A stretch of DNA of 38,225 nt, taken from Planctomycetota bacterium. GTDB taxonomy: Bacteria; Planctomycetota; UBA1135; UBA2386. Below the pieces are notes generated by a model that saw only the letters and a program-made list of their open reading frames with translations, made no database searches and had not been told where the DNA came from. The DNA lies in NCBI GenBank assembly GCA_020851075.1, contig JADZDL010000075.1, forward strand, positions 1 to 38,225, written 5' to 3'. Below are positions 9,285 to 19,336 of this stretch, piece by piece (positions within the stretch are counted from its first letter, which is position 1; each line of letters starts with the position of its first letter). The translations under genes and the position numbers were made by a program.

Positions 9285-10508
9285 GTGCCGATCTTCGAAT
9301 ACAAAGCGATCGACGGGGAGAACAAGACCAAGAAAGGCATCATCGATGCCGACACTCCCCGGGACGCGCGACTGAAGCTCAAGAAGGAGCGGCTGTTCGT
9401 CACGGACATCCGCGAAGCCAAGGGCAAGAAGACCGGCGGCGTGCGCATCAAGGGCGTCACCGGCGTCGAAACGCCGAACAAGGCACGCACTGAGCAGGTC
9501 GCGGCCGTGACGCGCCAGATGGCATCGCTGCTGCAGGCCGGCATTCCGCTGGCCGAAGCGCTGCGCATGATCATCGAGCAGGCTCCCGACAAGAAGATCG
9601 AGAGCGCGTTCCGCGACATCCGCGAAAAGGTGACCCAGGGCATGCCGCTCGGCGACGCCGTGCTGCAGCACCCCGCCTACTTCACAGACCTCTACTCCAA
9701 CATGGTGAAGGCCGGCGAGTCCGCAGGCTCCCTTGACAAGGTGCTCGTGCGCCTCGCGGGCTTCCTGCAGGCCCAGACCCGGCTCAAGAACAAGGTCGGC
9801 GCCGCCCTCATCTACCCGATGGTCATGTCGGGCGTCGGCGTCATCGTCGTCGCCGTGCTCATGACCTTCGTCGTGCCGCGCGTGACGCAGTTGATCAAGG
9901 GACGCGGCCAGGATCTGCCGCTGCCGACCCACATCCTCATCACCTGCTCGAACTTCCTCGTCAACTACTGGCTGCTCGTGTTGATCGGGCTCTTGCTGCT
10001 CACGATCGGCTTCCAGGTGTTCTTGAACAGTGACCGCGGCAGCCTCGCCTGGGATCGGTTCAAGCTGCGGTTGCCGGTGTTTGGCGACCTCATGCGCAAG
10101 CAGGCGATGGCGCGCTTCTCGATCACGCTGGCGACGCTGCTGCGATCGGGTGTGCCCGCCTTGCAGGCGATCCAGGTGACGAAGAGTGTGCTCGACAACA
10201 AGGTGCTGCAGAACGCCTTGCAGGGTGTGCACGACCGCGTGCTCGAAGGCACGGACATCGCGACCCCGATGAAGATGTCGGGCGCGTTCCCGAGCACGAT
10301 CACCTACATGGTCGGCGTCGGTGAGCAGGCCGGCAACCTCGAAGAGATGCTCGAACGCATCGCCGGCACCTACGACGAGGAAGTCGACCTCGCGACGCAG
10401 AAGCTGACTTCGGTGATCGAGCCGCTCATCATCGTTCTGCTCGCCGTCGTCGTCGCCGGCATCGTCATTGCGATCGTGATGCCGCTGCTGCAGCTGCAGC
10501 GCGCCTGA
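9285..10508 (+). CDS. gspF: Type II secretion inner-membrane platform protein GspF
   Basis: GspF/PilC is the polytopic inner-membrane platform that couples the GspE ATPase to the growing pseudopilus. The 407-residue product opens with MPIFEYKAIDG, typical of the family, and has two T2SSF domains (about 70-195 and 275-397). Hydrophobic segments lie at about 170-198, 222-248 and 375-403. The start is a GTG at 9285; no better in-frame start fits the family N-terminus. It follows gspE in the same direction. No pseudopilin (GspG-like) gene is next, so the rest of the machine must be elsewhere. A perfect hairpin follows the stop. Confidence 0.97.
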   Translation: MPIFEYKAIDGENKTKKGIIDADTPRDARLKLKKERLFVTDIREAKGKKTGGVRIKGVTGVETPNKARTEQVAAVTRQMASLLQAGIPLAEALRMIIEQAPDKKIESAFRDIREKVTQGMPLGDAVLQHPAYFTDLYSNMVKAGESAGSLDKVLVRLAGFLQAQTRLKNKVGAALIYPMVMSGVGVIVVAVLMTFVVPRVTQLIKGRGQDLPLPTHILITCSNFLVNYWLLVLIGLLLLTIGFQVFLNSDRGSLAWDRFKLRLPVFGDLMRKQAMARFSITLATLLRSGVPALQAIQVTKSVLDNKVLQNALQGVHDRVLEGTDIATPMKMSGAFPSTITYMVGVGEQAGNLEEMLERIAGTYDEEVDLATQKLTSVIEPLIIVLLAVVVAGIVIAIVMPLLQLQRA

Positions 10509-10534
10509 TCACGCGGAGCTTGCCGCGTGGCGAA

Positions 10535-10560
10535 CGCGGGCGATCTCACGATCGCCCGCG
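10535..10560. terminator. Hairpin between convergent gspF and glnN
   Basis: A perfect inverted repeat has an 11-bp GC-rich stem (10535-10545 with 10550-10560) and a 4-base loop. It lies between the stops of gspF (10508) and glnN (10575), which converge. There is no T-run on either strand, so it is not a classical intrinsic terminator. It may act as a bidirectional terminator or protect both 3' ends. Confidence 0.6.
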
Positions 10561-10574
10561 CCCTGCAAGCCGCC

Positions 10575-12755
10575 CTACTGCAGGAACAGCATCTCGCGGG
10601 ACTTCGGCAACGGCCACTCACCGTCGTCGACCATCGTCTCGAGGCTGTCCGCGATCTCGCGCACCTTCTGCATCGCGGGGATCACCTTGTCGCGATACGT
10701 CTTGGCATGCTCGTGCGGCGCGCCGGCGTGATGTTCGGCGTGCTCAAAGCAGGTCGTGAGGTCCTCGATGGCCAACACGAACGCTTCGATGCGCGCCGAC
10801 ATCTCGCGCAGGCGCCTCTCCTGCACCTTGACGTCGATGCCGCAGGCCTTCGCCGCACCCACGCTCTGCGCGACCGCGAGCTGCGCCCGCTGCGCCGCCG
10901 GCAGGATCATCGTGCGGCCGAGGGACAACGCGCTCTGCCCTTCGATCGCGATGGCCTTGCAGTAGGCCTCGAACATGATGTTCATGCGCGACTCGGTCTC
11001 CTTGCTGGACAGGACCGCGAAGCTCTCGAACAGCGCCACGTTCTTCGGCGAGTTGAAGTTGCCGATCGCGTCGACCGCGTTGCGGAAGTTCGGCAAACCG
11101 CGGCGCTCGGCCTCGGCGTGCCATTCGGCGGAGTAGCCGTTGCCGTTGAACAGGATGCGCTGGTGCTTCTTGAACAGGTCCACCACCACATCGTTCACGG
11201 CCGCTTCCAGGCCCTTCTGGCCCTTCAGCTTCTCGATCTCGCCCGCGATGTAGGACAGCGATTCGGCGACGATCGTATTGAGCACCGTGTTCGGCTTGCC
11301 ACACGCCTGGCTGCTGCCAACCGCGCGGAACTCAAACTTGTGGCCCGTGAACGCAAACGGCGACGTGCGGTTGCGGTCGGTGGCGTCGCGCGGCAGCGAT
11401 GGCAGCACCGACACACCCAGGCGCATGGTGTCCTTCTTGCGCTCGCCGCCCTTCGTGCCGGCGATCAACGCATCGACGATGTCGGTGAGCTGCTCGCCGA
11501 GGTAGATCGACAGGATCGCGGGGGGCGCTTCGTTGGCGCCGAGGCGATGGTCGTGGCCGGCGTGGGCGATCGTGACGCGCATGAGGTCTGCATGCAGATC
11601 CACGGCGCGCATGACGGCCGCGAGCATGACGACAAACCGCATGTTCTCGGACGGCGACTTGCCCGGCTCGAGCAGGTTCTCGCCCGTGTCGGTCGCCATC
11701 GACCAGTTGTTGTGCTTGCCCGAGCCGTTGATGCCCGAGTACGGCTTCTCGTGCAGCAGGCACTGGAAACCATGCCGCTGCGCCACCTGCTTCAGCACTT
11801 CCATGCAGAGCATGTTGTGGTCGATCGCGATCGTGGTGCGCTCGAAGATCGGCGCGAGTTCATACTGGCTCGGCGCCACTTCGTTGTGCCGCGTCTTCAC
11901 GGGCACGCCAAGCTTCCAGAGCTCCAGTTCGACTTCCTGCATGAACGCGAGCACCCGCGGCGCAATCGAGCCGAAGTAGTGATCCTCGAGCTCCTGGCCC
12001 TTCGGCGGCTTCGCACCAAACAGCGTGCGGCCCGTCGCGATGAGGTCAGGACGCAGCACGTAGAGGTCGCGATCGATGAGGAAATACTCCTGTTCGCAGC
12101 CGAGCGTCGGATAGACGAACTGGACCTTCGCGTCGCCGAGCAACCGCAGCAGACGCACCGCTTCGCGGTTCAACGCTTCCGTGCTGCGCAGCAGCGGCGT
12201 CTTCTCGTCGAGCGCTTCGCCCGTCCACGAGCAGAACGCCGTCGGAATGCACAACGTCGAACCATTCAACGTCTCGCGCAGAAACGCGGGCGACGTGGGA
12301 TCCCAGGCCGTGTAGCCGCGCGCTTCAAACGTCGCGCGCAGGCCACCACTCGGGAACGAGCTCGCGTCAGGTTCGCCCTTGATGAGCGCCTTGCCGCTGA
12401 ACTCCATCAACAGTTCGCCATTCTCAAGGTTCGCGAAGCTGTCATGCTTCTCGGCCGTCGAGCCGGTCATCGGCTGGAACCAGTGCGTGAAGTGCGTGGC
12501 GCCACGTTCGGTGGCCCACTCCTTCATCGCATTGGCGACCTGGTCGGCGAGCGCCGAATCGAGTTCCTGACCGTGCTCCATGCAGGAGCGCAGCGCCTTG
12601 TAGGCATTCTCCGACAGCCGCGACCGCATCTGGTCGAGACCGAAGACATTTGCTCCAAACAGTTCGGGCAGTGGCGTACGCGGAGAAACCTCCGCGGCGA
12701 CAGGGGTTTTCCTGGCAATGAGTTGAATGGCGGCGGCACGCGCGGCGGCTGACAC
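10575..12755 (-). CDS. glnN: Type III glutamine synthetase GlnN
   Basis: The enzyme condenses glutamate and ammonia with ATP to make glutamine in the cytoplasm. The 726-residue product matches the long type III class (about 700-730 residues), not types I or II (about 350-470). The N-terminal GSIII region includes [19 protein letters not shown]. Catalytic-domain motifs are [10 protein letters not shown] (near 218) and [12 protein letters not shown] (near 343), the second forming part of the glutamate/ATP site. The start is a GTG at 12755, chosen because a GGAGG lies 7 nt upstream and the family N-terminus begins there; no ATG fits. It is monocistronic, convergent with gspF and divergent from the lipoprotein gene. 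The long open frame on its opposite strand is a GC-driven shadow. Confidence 0.95.
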   Translation of the reverse strand: MSAAARAAAIQLIARKTPVAAEVSPRTPLPELFGANVFGLDQMRSRLSENAYKALRSCMEHGQELDSALADQVANAMKEWATERGATHFTHWFQPMTGSTAEKHDSFANLENGELLMEFSGKALIKGEPDASSFPSGGLRATFEARGYTAWDPTSPAFLRETLNGSTLCIPTAFCSWTGEALDEKTPLLRSTEALNREAVRLLRLLGDAKVQFVYPTLGCEQEYFLIDRDLYVLRPDLIATGRTLFGAKPPKGQELEDHYFGSIAPRVLAFMQEVELELWKLGVPVKTRHNEVAPSQYELAPIFERTTIAIDHNMLCMEVLKQVAQRHGFQCLLHEKPYSGINGSGKHNNWSMATDTGENLLEPGKSPSENMRFVVMLAAVMRAVDLHADLMRVTIAHAGHDHRLGANEAPPAILSIYLGEQLTDIVDALIAGTKGGERKKDTMRLGVSVLPSLPRDATDRNRTSPFAFTGHKFEFRAVGSSQACGKPNTVLNTIVAESLSYIAGEIEKLKGQKGLEAAVNDVVVDLFKKHQRILFNGNGYSAEWHAEAERRGLPNFRNAVDAIGNFNSPKNVALFESFAVLSSKETESRMNIMFEAYCKAIAIEGQSALSLGRTMILPAAQRAQLAVAQSVGAAKACGIDVKVQERRLREMSARIEAFVLAIEDLTTCFEHAEHHAGAPHEHAKTYRDKVIPAMQKVREIADSLETMVDDGEWPLPKSREMLFLQ

Positions 12756-12762
12756 GAAGCGA

Positions 12763-12767
12763 CCTCC
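12763..12767 (-). promoter_or_regulatory. Strong ribosome binding site that fixes the glnN GTG start
   Basis: On the minus strand GGAGG stands 7 bases before the GTG at 12755. It is among the clearest Shine-Dalgarno sequences in the window and decides the start. Confidence 0.8.
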
Positions 12768-12882
12768 GGAGTTGGATTCTGGAAGAGACAGAAAAGTCGA
12801 GATTCGACCGCGCAACACTAGCTGCCGCGCGCCCCGAAAGCACGCAGGGAGGTCGACGACCACGGATCCGGGCGCAACCGGG

Positions 12883-12916
12883 GTTTTCCACATTGTCACG
12901 CCAGCATGTGGAGAAC
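12883..12916. promoter_or_regulatory. Interrupted palindrome between glnN and the lipoprotein gene
   Basis: Two 11-base arms (12883-12893 and 12906-12916) are inverted copies with one mismatch, which would be a G-U pair in RNA, around a 12-base spacer. It sits in the 241-base divergent intergenic region, about 128 bases before the glnN start and 80 before the lipoprotein start. The two half-sites, 23 bases apart, fit a dimeric regulator's operator or an RNA hairpin. No known motif is recognised. Confidence 0.4.
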
Positions 12917-12996
12917 GCATCCGCGGAGTTGCGGTTGCGGCCTTCGCCACACCGCGTACCGTCTTATCTCTGCTTCCTTCCACGCCCCCACCGCCG

Positions 12997-14289
12997 ATGC
13001 GCCGCTTCGCCCTGCTCTGCCTGCTCGCCAGTTGTGCCACCGCGCCAGAACCACTGGCCGAACCTCCGCTTCGCATCGACGTGCAGTCACTGCAGCCCGG
13101 CTGGCTCACCAACCTGCTGGCGCCTGCAGCGACCGGCTCCTCCGCCGCCAGTGCCGGCCCCACTTCCCAACTGCGCATCGTGGCCTTCGCAGTGCGCGAA
13201 GAGCCCCTCGGCCAGCCCGCGCAGGATCTCGCGACCGTGATCACGGCGACGAACGGCACCCCATTCCCGGGCGCCAGCTCCACGCTGCGTACGAGCCGGG
13301 TCCTCACCGGCGACCCCGCCAAGGAGTGGGCGCGTGCCGCCGCAGAGCGCCCGGACTTCGAAGTGCAGGAACTCGGCCGCGCCGAGGCCCTCGTGGGCCC
13401 GGAACTCGCCGCCCGCATCGCCAGCAACGCGCCGCCATTCCACTTCACGCTGGCGAACCGCGACGGCGTGATCCACCTGGCCCTGCAGAGCGCGGCAGGG
13501 GATCTGCTCACCTTCGCCCCGGAGCTCCGTCGGACTGGAGACACGGCGATCCTCTGGATGCCCGCCCGCGACGATGGCATCCGCCTCGCGTTCTGCTTCG
13601 AACACTCTGGCGCCGCCGAGCCGGCGGCTGTGAGCACCGCAATCACTGCCGCGAAGACCACCACCCAGGCCACCGAGGCCGCGACCACGACCATGCCCGC
13701 CGCCAACGAGACCATCGAACGACAGCTCGCGCTGGCACGGTCCGCCATCGGCGAACAGAACCGCCGGCCCGCACTGCTCGCCCTGGCGCGGCGCCTGCAG
13801 CAGCCAGAACTCGAGGACGTGCTGTTGTGCGCCGACGAAGCCGCCCTCCTCACGATCGCCACCCAGTTGCCAGCGGCGGGCGAGCTACCGGTAGGCCCCG
13901 AAGCGTCCTGGGCGTTTGCACGCAAGGTCTGGACCGCGATCGCTATGGTGCTGCAGCGCGACAGCGCGAGCCCGGCCCTGCGCGCCAGCCTGCTGCGCCA
14001 CCTCGGCGCCGTCTACTACGATCCGACCACGCTCGAACTGCTGGTGCAGGCCGCCAACGGCGAGGCCGCCATGGCCGCCGCGCTGCAGGACGAGAACCTC
14101 ACGGCACTCGGCGATCGCTCGACGGCGTCGCGCGTTCGCGCCAAGGAATGGCTCGCCGCGCGCGGGGTCGTCGTGCCCGGTTATGACCCGCTCGGGGCAC
14201 TGGCCTCGCGACAACGGGCCCTGCGGGCGCACGCGGCCCAAGCGGCAACGCAAGCGGCGGCCACCGGCGCTGCGGAGGCAGGTCGATGA
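12997..14289 (+). CDS. Putative lipoprotein of unknown function
   Basis: This 430-residue protein starts with a short lipoprotein signal ([13 protein letters not shown]), with the lipobox cysteine at residue 13. The mature protein is alanine-rich. A first half of mixed strand and helix is followed by a threonine/alanine-rich linker near 210-235 and a helical second half with leucine-rich segments reminiscent of HEAT-type repeats. I do not recognise a family. The frame is open upstream of 12997, but that stretch lies in the intergenic region and the lipobox fixes the start. The stop overlaps the ATG of the AsmA-like gene (ATGA), so the two are probably translated together and act in the envelope. 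Confidence 0.8.
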   Translation: MRRFALLCLLASCATAPEPLAEPPLRIDVQSLQPGWLTNLLAPAATGSSAASAGPTSQLRIVAFAVREEPLGQPAQDLATVITATNGTPFPGASSTLRTSRVLTGDPAKEWARAAAERPDFEVQELGRAEALVGPELAARIASNAPPFHFTLANRDGVIHLALQSAAGDLLTFAPELRRTGDTAILWMPARDDGIRLAFCFEHSGAAEPAAVSTAITAAKTTTQATEAATTTMPAANETIERQLALARSAIGEQNRRPALLALARRLQQPELEDVLLCADEAALLTIATQLPAAGELPVGPEASWAFARKVWTAIAMVLQRDSASPALRASLLRHLGAVYYDPTTLELLVQAANGEAAMAAALQDENLTALGDRSTASRVRAKEWLAARGVVVPGYDPLGALASRQRALRAHAAQAATQAAATGAAEAGR

Positions 14290-17200
14290 GCACGGCAACC
14301 CCCATCACCAAACCACCGCGGACCAAACCTCGCCATCGTTGGCGCCGCCGGTTCCTCTGGTGCGTCGGCATCGCCCTCGGCGCGCGGCTCGGCCTCGCTC
14401 TCGCCATGCCATGGCTCGTCAACTTCGGCGCGAGCTTCGTCGGCTGCACGGCCACGTACCGCAGCGCCACACTGTCGCTGCTCGGACTGTCGCTGCACCT
14501 TGAAGACCTCGAAGTGCGCGACACCGCGGCCCCGGCCGACGAGGCGCCGTTGCTGGTCGCGCAGGAAATCACCGCCGACGTCTCCACCTGGCAACTGCTG
14601 CACGGACAGCTCGCCGTCGTCGATGCCGCGTTGAGCGGTTGTTCGCTGCACGTCGTCCGCAACGCCGACGGTTCGCTGCGCCTGCCAGCCGCGATGCTGC
14701 CACCTCCGGCCGCGGCAACCGCGCCAGCCGAGCCCGCCGCGCCACCCACAAACGCAGCTACGACCGAGGTCCTGCCGCCGTTCGAACTGCCGCTGCGCAT
14801 CGCGTCCGCGCGCGTCTCCGGCCTGCAGATCCACTGCCGCGACGAGACGTCGACGCCCGCGCGCGACTTCGCCGCCACCATCGATGTCGATGTGGCGGAC
14901 GTCGGTCGCCCCGATGGCCCAATGCATCTCACCGTGCGCGCCGAGAGTCCGGGCCTGCTCGACCAACTGCACCTGCAGGCCAACGCGACCACTTCGCGCG
15001 ATCACCTCGAACTGCAGTGGCAACTCACCGTGCGCGGCGTGCATCTCACCGAGTTGCCGTTGCCGAGAGGCACCCTCGACCCGCTCGGCAAGGTTCGCGA
15101 AGGCGACCTCGACGTCGGCGGTTCGGTCACCGTCGAGCGCGCACCCGACTCTGGCAGCCTCGCGGGCCTCACCGGCGAAGTGCTCCACACGCTGCAACTG
15201 GATGCCACCGAACGACTGCGCGTGCGCGCGTCGCTCGGGCCGTTGCAGCGCACCGGCGAGCACTTTGCGGCCCCGCTCACGGCGGAACTGCACTGCCCCG
15301 ACCTCATCGACCACCTCGTGCTGCAGCAAGGGGAAGTTCGGTTCGCGCCAGCACAAGCCGATCTCTCTGGGACCCTCGCGGGCCGCGGGCTCACGCTGCG
15401 CAGCCTCGCCCCGATGCTGAAGGAACTCGGCATCACGCTGGCGGACGGCGGCCTCGAGATCGGTGCACAGCTCGCGGCGACGGTGCCCTTGCAGTCGGGA
15501 TCCCAGCTGGCGGCGCGCCTGCAGGACGTTGTCGTGCGCCACCGAGAAGAACGCCTCGACCTCGCCTTGCTCCACCTCACCGGTGTGCAGGCCGACGCGA
15601 CCGGCGCCACGATCGACCGCATCGAGATCACCGGCCCCAACGTGCACTTTCGGCGTGAACCGGACGGCGCACTCGCGATCGCCGGCATTCGCCTGCATCC
15701 CGCTCCGGCAAGCAGCCGCGCGCCGGTCACGGCCCCAGCGCCCACGCCCGCGGCCGGCCCGACCACCTGCCCCGCCGTGCGCATCAAACACATCGACTGG
15801 CATGACGGCGCGGTGCACTTCACCGATGCGACGTTGCCGGGCTCGCCGAGCCTCGCGGTCGCCGACCTGCAGATCGAGGCCGAAGAACTCGCGTTCGGCA
15901 TCGACCAAGCCCCGGGCCGCGCCACCGCCAGCCTGAGCCTGCCCGGCAACGTAACCTCGCTGCGCGCCCAACTGCGCGTGCAACCCAACGCCCACGGCGC
16001 CGCGGGCGACCTGCAGCTCGATGCAACCGGCATCACGGCCAAAGGCCTCGTGCCGTGGCTGCACAGCGCGGGCATCGAACCGGTCTTCACCAATGGATCG
16101 CTCGGCGTCGCCATCTCGGGCGAAGTCACGATCGCGGACGGTGCCGTCGCGGCCGCCGGACGCGTAGCGAACCTGCGCCTGCAGGACGCCGGGGCCGTGC
16201 TCCTGAGCGTGCGCAACGTCGAACTGCAGGGCCTGCGCAGCGACGCCACGGGACTGGATCTCGGCACCGCGCGCCTGGACGAACCCCATCTCGTGGTCGA
16301 ACAGTGGCCCGAAGGCCGCCTGCGCCTCGCCGGCTTGCAGTTTGGTCCCGCGCCAGCTTCCAACGCCGCACCAGCCGCCAACAGCCCGCCAGCCGCCGAA
16401 CCCACGAACCCCGCCCCAGCCATGGCCGCGGGCGCGCTGCGCACGGGCCCGATGTCGCTGCAGTCCGCGCAGATCACGTTCCGCGACCGCCGCGCCGAAC
16501 CGCGCGATCTGCAGCTCGGCGTCAGTGCCGAACTCGGGCCGTACCGTGGTGACGGCACCAGAACCACGTTCCTCGCCAATCTGCGCCTGGACCAGGCCGT
16601 CGAAACGCTGGAGCTGCGTGGTGAGTTCCAGGCCACGGCCGCGGGCCTGCAACTCGAGGCCAACGTCGAGGGCAAGGGCCTGCACGGCGACCAGCTCTCC
16701 CCGCTGCTGCCGCCAAACCTGCGTTCGACGTTGTCCAATGGTTCGCTGCAGGCCCAGCTCTCGCTCATGACGCGCACGCTGGCGAACGCGACGGCGCTCG
16801 ATCTGACCGCGCAGCAGATCACCCTGCGCGATCGCGACGAAGAACTGCTCGCCATCGACCGCGTCGAACTGCACGCGCCGAGCCTCGGCCCGCTGCTGGT
16901 CCATATTGCGAGCCTGCAGGTGGACGGGGTTCGCGCCATCGCTGCGCAGACGCCCGAAGGGCTCGCGGTGCCGGGCTTCCTCATCCTGCCTACGCCAATC
17001 GCCGCTAGCCCGACGCCCGCAGCCGACCAGCCCGCGCCGCCAGAAGCTGCTACGAATGTGCGCCCCGCCGCGGCCCGCGACAACGCGCTGACCTTGCCAG
17101 CGCTGCGCATCGACGCGCTGCGCGTGGCCCTGGAACGGCTGCGCTTCCGCGACCGCGTGCTCGGCGAATCAACGCCGCTCGAACTCGGTGCACGCGTCGA

Positions 17201-19241
17201 ACTCGACGAACCGTGGGCCACGAGCAAGGACCTCGTCGAGACGCCCGCCGCGCGCCTCTCCTGTACGGTAACCGCAGCCCCACTCTGCAACGAGCTGCGC
17301 GTTGTTGCCCTCCTGCAACCCTTCCTGTTGACGCCAACGCTGGACCTCCGGCTGGTCGCGGTCGGCATCGATCCGACCGCGATCGCGAAGGTGCTGCCCA
17401 CACTCGGCGAACGCATCGGCGGCACCACCTCCAACGCAACGCTCACCGCCCACGTACACGCCTTCCTGGATCTGCGCCGACGTGATCCTGCCCGCTTCGA
17501 CCTGTCGCGACCGTTCGGGGCCCAGATCCTGCTCGAGGACCTCGAACTGCGCGACGCCGCGTCGGACACTTCGTTCCTCTCGATTCCGTCGATCGACGTG
17601 CTCGCGCGCTCGATCGATCCGGTGACCGGCAACGTGCTGCTGAAGACCATCGACATCGATGGCCCCGTGCTGCACGTCTCGCGCACCCAGAACGGCATCG
17701 AATGCGGCGGGTTCGTCTTCCGAGAAGCGCCAGCAGCCGCTGCGGACACGGCCCCAACACCGCCCAAAGCCCCCATTCCTCTAGCCGAAGCCACCAAGGC
17801 GCCGCCCGAGTTTTCGATCGATCGCCTGCGCGTGCAGGGTCTGTCGTTCGACTTCCGCGACACGCTGACCTCGCCGGTGACGCACCTGCCCCTGCGAGAC
17901 CTCGATCTCGACCTGCAGCACTTCTCGACGGAGGCCCTGCGCGAACCGCAGTCGTTCACGTTCCAGCTGACGATGCGCGGCGGCGAAGTCGAACTGCCGC
18001 GCCGCCTGATCCACAGTTCGGTAGTCGCGGGCCTGCTCGGATCGACGGCCACCGCGCTGCGAGGCGGCGCGGACCAGCACGAGATCGAACGGCGCCCGCT
18101 GTTTCAGGAGATGGTGCTAACCGGCCAGATGCAGGTCTATCCGCTGGCCCGCGGCACCTGCAGCTTCGACCTCACGGGCTTCGAAGTGCCCGCCATGCGC
18201 GGCCTCGCCAACCTCGGCGGTGTCGTCCTCAACGACGGCCTCGTCGATGCGAGCATCAAGACGACGAGCCTCGGCCCCGCCGGCACCAAGGTGAAGTCCG
18301 ACCTCACGTTCACGTGGCTGTCGATCGCCGAACCACCGAACGGCCCGATCTCGACCTACCTGAAGTTGCCCGCCCCGCTCGACACCGTGCTCTGGGTGCT
18401 GCGCAACGACGCCGACGAACAGCGCATTCCGATGCAGGTCGAGTTCCCGGCCAAGGGCATCAGCCCGGTCACGATCCGCGATGCGGCCGTGGAGTCGCTC
18501 ACCTTGCTGATCGGCAAGGCGATCGGCAGCGCGCCCATGCGGGCGGCCGGGGCCGTGACCGGCCTGCTTGGCCTCACCGGCGCGCGCAGCGACCTGCCCG
18601 AACTCATCACCGCAGTGCCGAGCAATCCCGGCGAAACGGATGCCGACTTCGGAGCGCTGTCCAAGCTGCTCGCGGCGACCGCCGACGATCCCGCAGTCAA
18701 GTTCGTGCTGCACCACGAACTCGGCGCCGGCGACCTCGAACGAGCGGCCGCGCTCGCCAACCCGCCAGAGGACGTGGTCCGGTCGACGATCGCCCGGCTG
18801 CGCGCCCGCCGGGCCGAACTCAGCGCCGCCCGCGGCCAACTGGCTCTGACGGCCAGCGCGCTCTACGCAGCGGGCAGTCATGACGCGGCGGCTGCCAGGA
18901 CCCGGCTGCTGACCATGGACACCGAACTCGGGCAGGTCGAAGTGACACTCGACAAGACCCTGGCCATGTTCGATGGCGATTCCCGGCACACCCGCGACCG
19001 CAACACCCGGCGGGCCGCCATCAACCTCGGCAGCCTGCGCCTGGAAGCCGTGCGCGCCGCCTTGGCAGCCCGGCTGCCGCCCGGTTCGTCCGATCGCATC
19101 GAACTCCGGCCCGCGCGAGCAGTTGGCCACGACGGGCGGCCGTTGGGCGGCCAGGTCGTCATCACGCCGCGACCGCGGCAAGTCCCCAACACCGTGATCC
19201 TGCAAAAAGATGGCACGGAACGGACCTTCGAACGGCATTAG
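14286..19241 (+). CDS. Large AsmA/DUF748-like envelope protein with five repeated modules
   Basis: The 1651-residue product has one N-terminal membrane segment (about 22-50) and then a long, mostly beta-strand periplasmic body of the AsmA/DUF748/TamB type. Proteins of this superfamily bridge the membranes and have been linked to lipid transport and outer-membrane integrity. Five modules can be seen. Each closes with a Gly-x5-Gly strand and a Pro/Ala-rich linker (near residues 138, 473, 686, 901 and 1146), and the next begins with a strand pair such as LRIDALRVALERLRFRD. The last 250 residues are helical and charged and may be a separate domain. It overlaps the upstream lipoprotein gene by 4 nt, so the two may form an envelope complex; that is inference. 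Confidence 0.85.
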   Translation: MSTATPITKPPRTKPRHRWRRRFLWCVGIALGARLGLALAMPWLVNFGASFVGCTATYRSATLSLLGLSLHLEDLEVRDTAAPADEAPLLVAQEITADVSTWQLLHGQLAVVDAALSGCSLHVVRNADGSLRLPAAMLPPPAAATAPAEPAAPPTNAATTEVLPPFELPLRIASARVSGLQIHCRDETSTPARDFAATIDVDVADVGRPDGPMHLTVRAESPGLLDQLHLQANATTSRDHLELQWQLTVRGVHLTELPLPRGTLDPLGKVREGDLDVGGSVTVERAPDSGSLAGLTGEVLHTLQLDATERLRVRASLGPLQRTGEHFAAPLTAELHCPDLIDHLVLQQGEVRFAPAQADLSGTLAGRGLTLRSLAPMLKELGITLADGGLEIGAQLAATVPLQSGSQLAARLQDVVVRHREERLDLALLHLTGVQADATGATIDRIEITGPNVHFRREPDGALAIAGIRLHPAPASSRAPVTAPAPTPAAGPTTCPAVRIKHIDWHDGAVHFTDATLPGSPSLAVADLQIEAEELAFGIDQAPGRATASLSLPGNVTSLRAQLRVQPNAHGAAGDLQLDATGITAKGLVPWLHSAGIEPVFTNGSLGVAISGEVTIADGAVAAAGRVANLRLQDAGAVLLSVRNVELQGLRSDATGLDLGTARLDEPHLVVEQWPEGRLRLAGLQFGPAPASNAAPAANSPPAAEPTNPAPAMAAGALRTGPMSLQSAQITFRDRRAEPRDLQLGVSAELGPYRGDGTRTTFLANLRLDQAVETLELRGEFQATAAGLQLEANVEGKGLHGDQLSPLLPPNLRSTLSNGSLQAQLSLMTRTLANATALDLTAQQITLRDRDEELLAIDRVELHAPSLGPLLVHIASLQVDGVRAIAAQTPEGLAVPGFLILPTPIAASPTPAADQPAPPEAATNVRPAAARDNALTLPALRIDALRVALERLRFRDRVLGESTPLELGARVELDEPWATSKDLVETPAARLSCTVTAAPLCNELRVVALLQPFLLTPTLDLRLVAVGIDPTAIAKVLPTLGERIGGTTSNATLTAHVHAFLDLRRRDPARFDLSRPFGAQILLEDLELRDAASDTSFLSIPSIDVLARSIDPVTGNVLLKTIDIDGPVLHVSRTQNGIECGGFVFREAPAAAADTAPTPPKAPIPLAEATKAPPEFSIDRLRVQGLSFDFRDTLTSPVTHLPLRDLDLDLQHFSTEALREPQSFTFQLTMRGGEVELPRRLIHSSVVAGLLGSTATALRGGADQHEIERRPLFQEMVLTGQMQVYPLARGTCSFDLTGFEVPAMRGLANLGGVVLNDGLVDASIKTTSLGPAGTKVKSDLTFTWLSIAEPPNGPISTYLKLPAPLDTVLWVLRNDADEQRIPMQVEFPAKGISPVTIRDAAVESLTLLIGKAIGSAPMRAAGAVTGLLGLTGARSDLPELITAVPSNPGETDADFGALSKLLAATADDPAVKFVLHHELGAGDLERAAALANPPEDVVRSTIARLRARRAELSAARGQLALTASALYAAGSHDAAAARTRLLTMDTELGQVEVTLDKTLAMFDGDSRHTRDRNTRRAAINLGSLRLEAVRAALAARLPPGSSDRIELRPARAVGHDGRPLGGQVVITPRPRQVPNTVILQKDGTERTFERH

Positions 19242-19336
19242 AGACAAGGTTTGTACGTGTCCCCCGGTGGCCACGGGCCGATGGATGCCGTTCAATAGCC
19301 TTCTACCCGCTTCCCTGCGCCAGCCGATAACCCGCT

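Noticed and set aside
10527..12752. A 741-codon open frame on the strand opposite glnN
   Set aside because: It lies wholly antisense to a clear glutamine synthetase, is rich in Arg, His and Asp, and shows no motif. It is a GC-driven shadow.
12880..12905. Sigma-54-like -24/-12 promoter for glnN
   Set aside because: Minus-strand TGGCGTG followed by TGTGG departs from the consensus at too many places.
14181..18052. Two frames of about 900-1000 codons antisense to the AsmA-like gene
   Set aside because: Composition is Arg/Ser- or Gln/Arg-rich without any domain. The sense frame has a membrane segment and ordered repeats.
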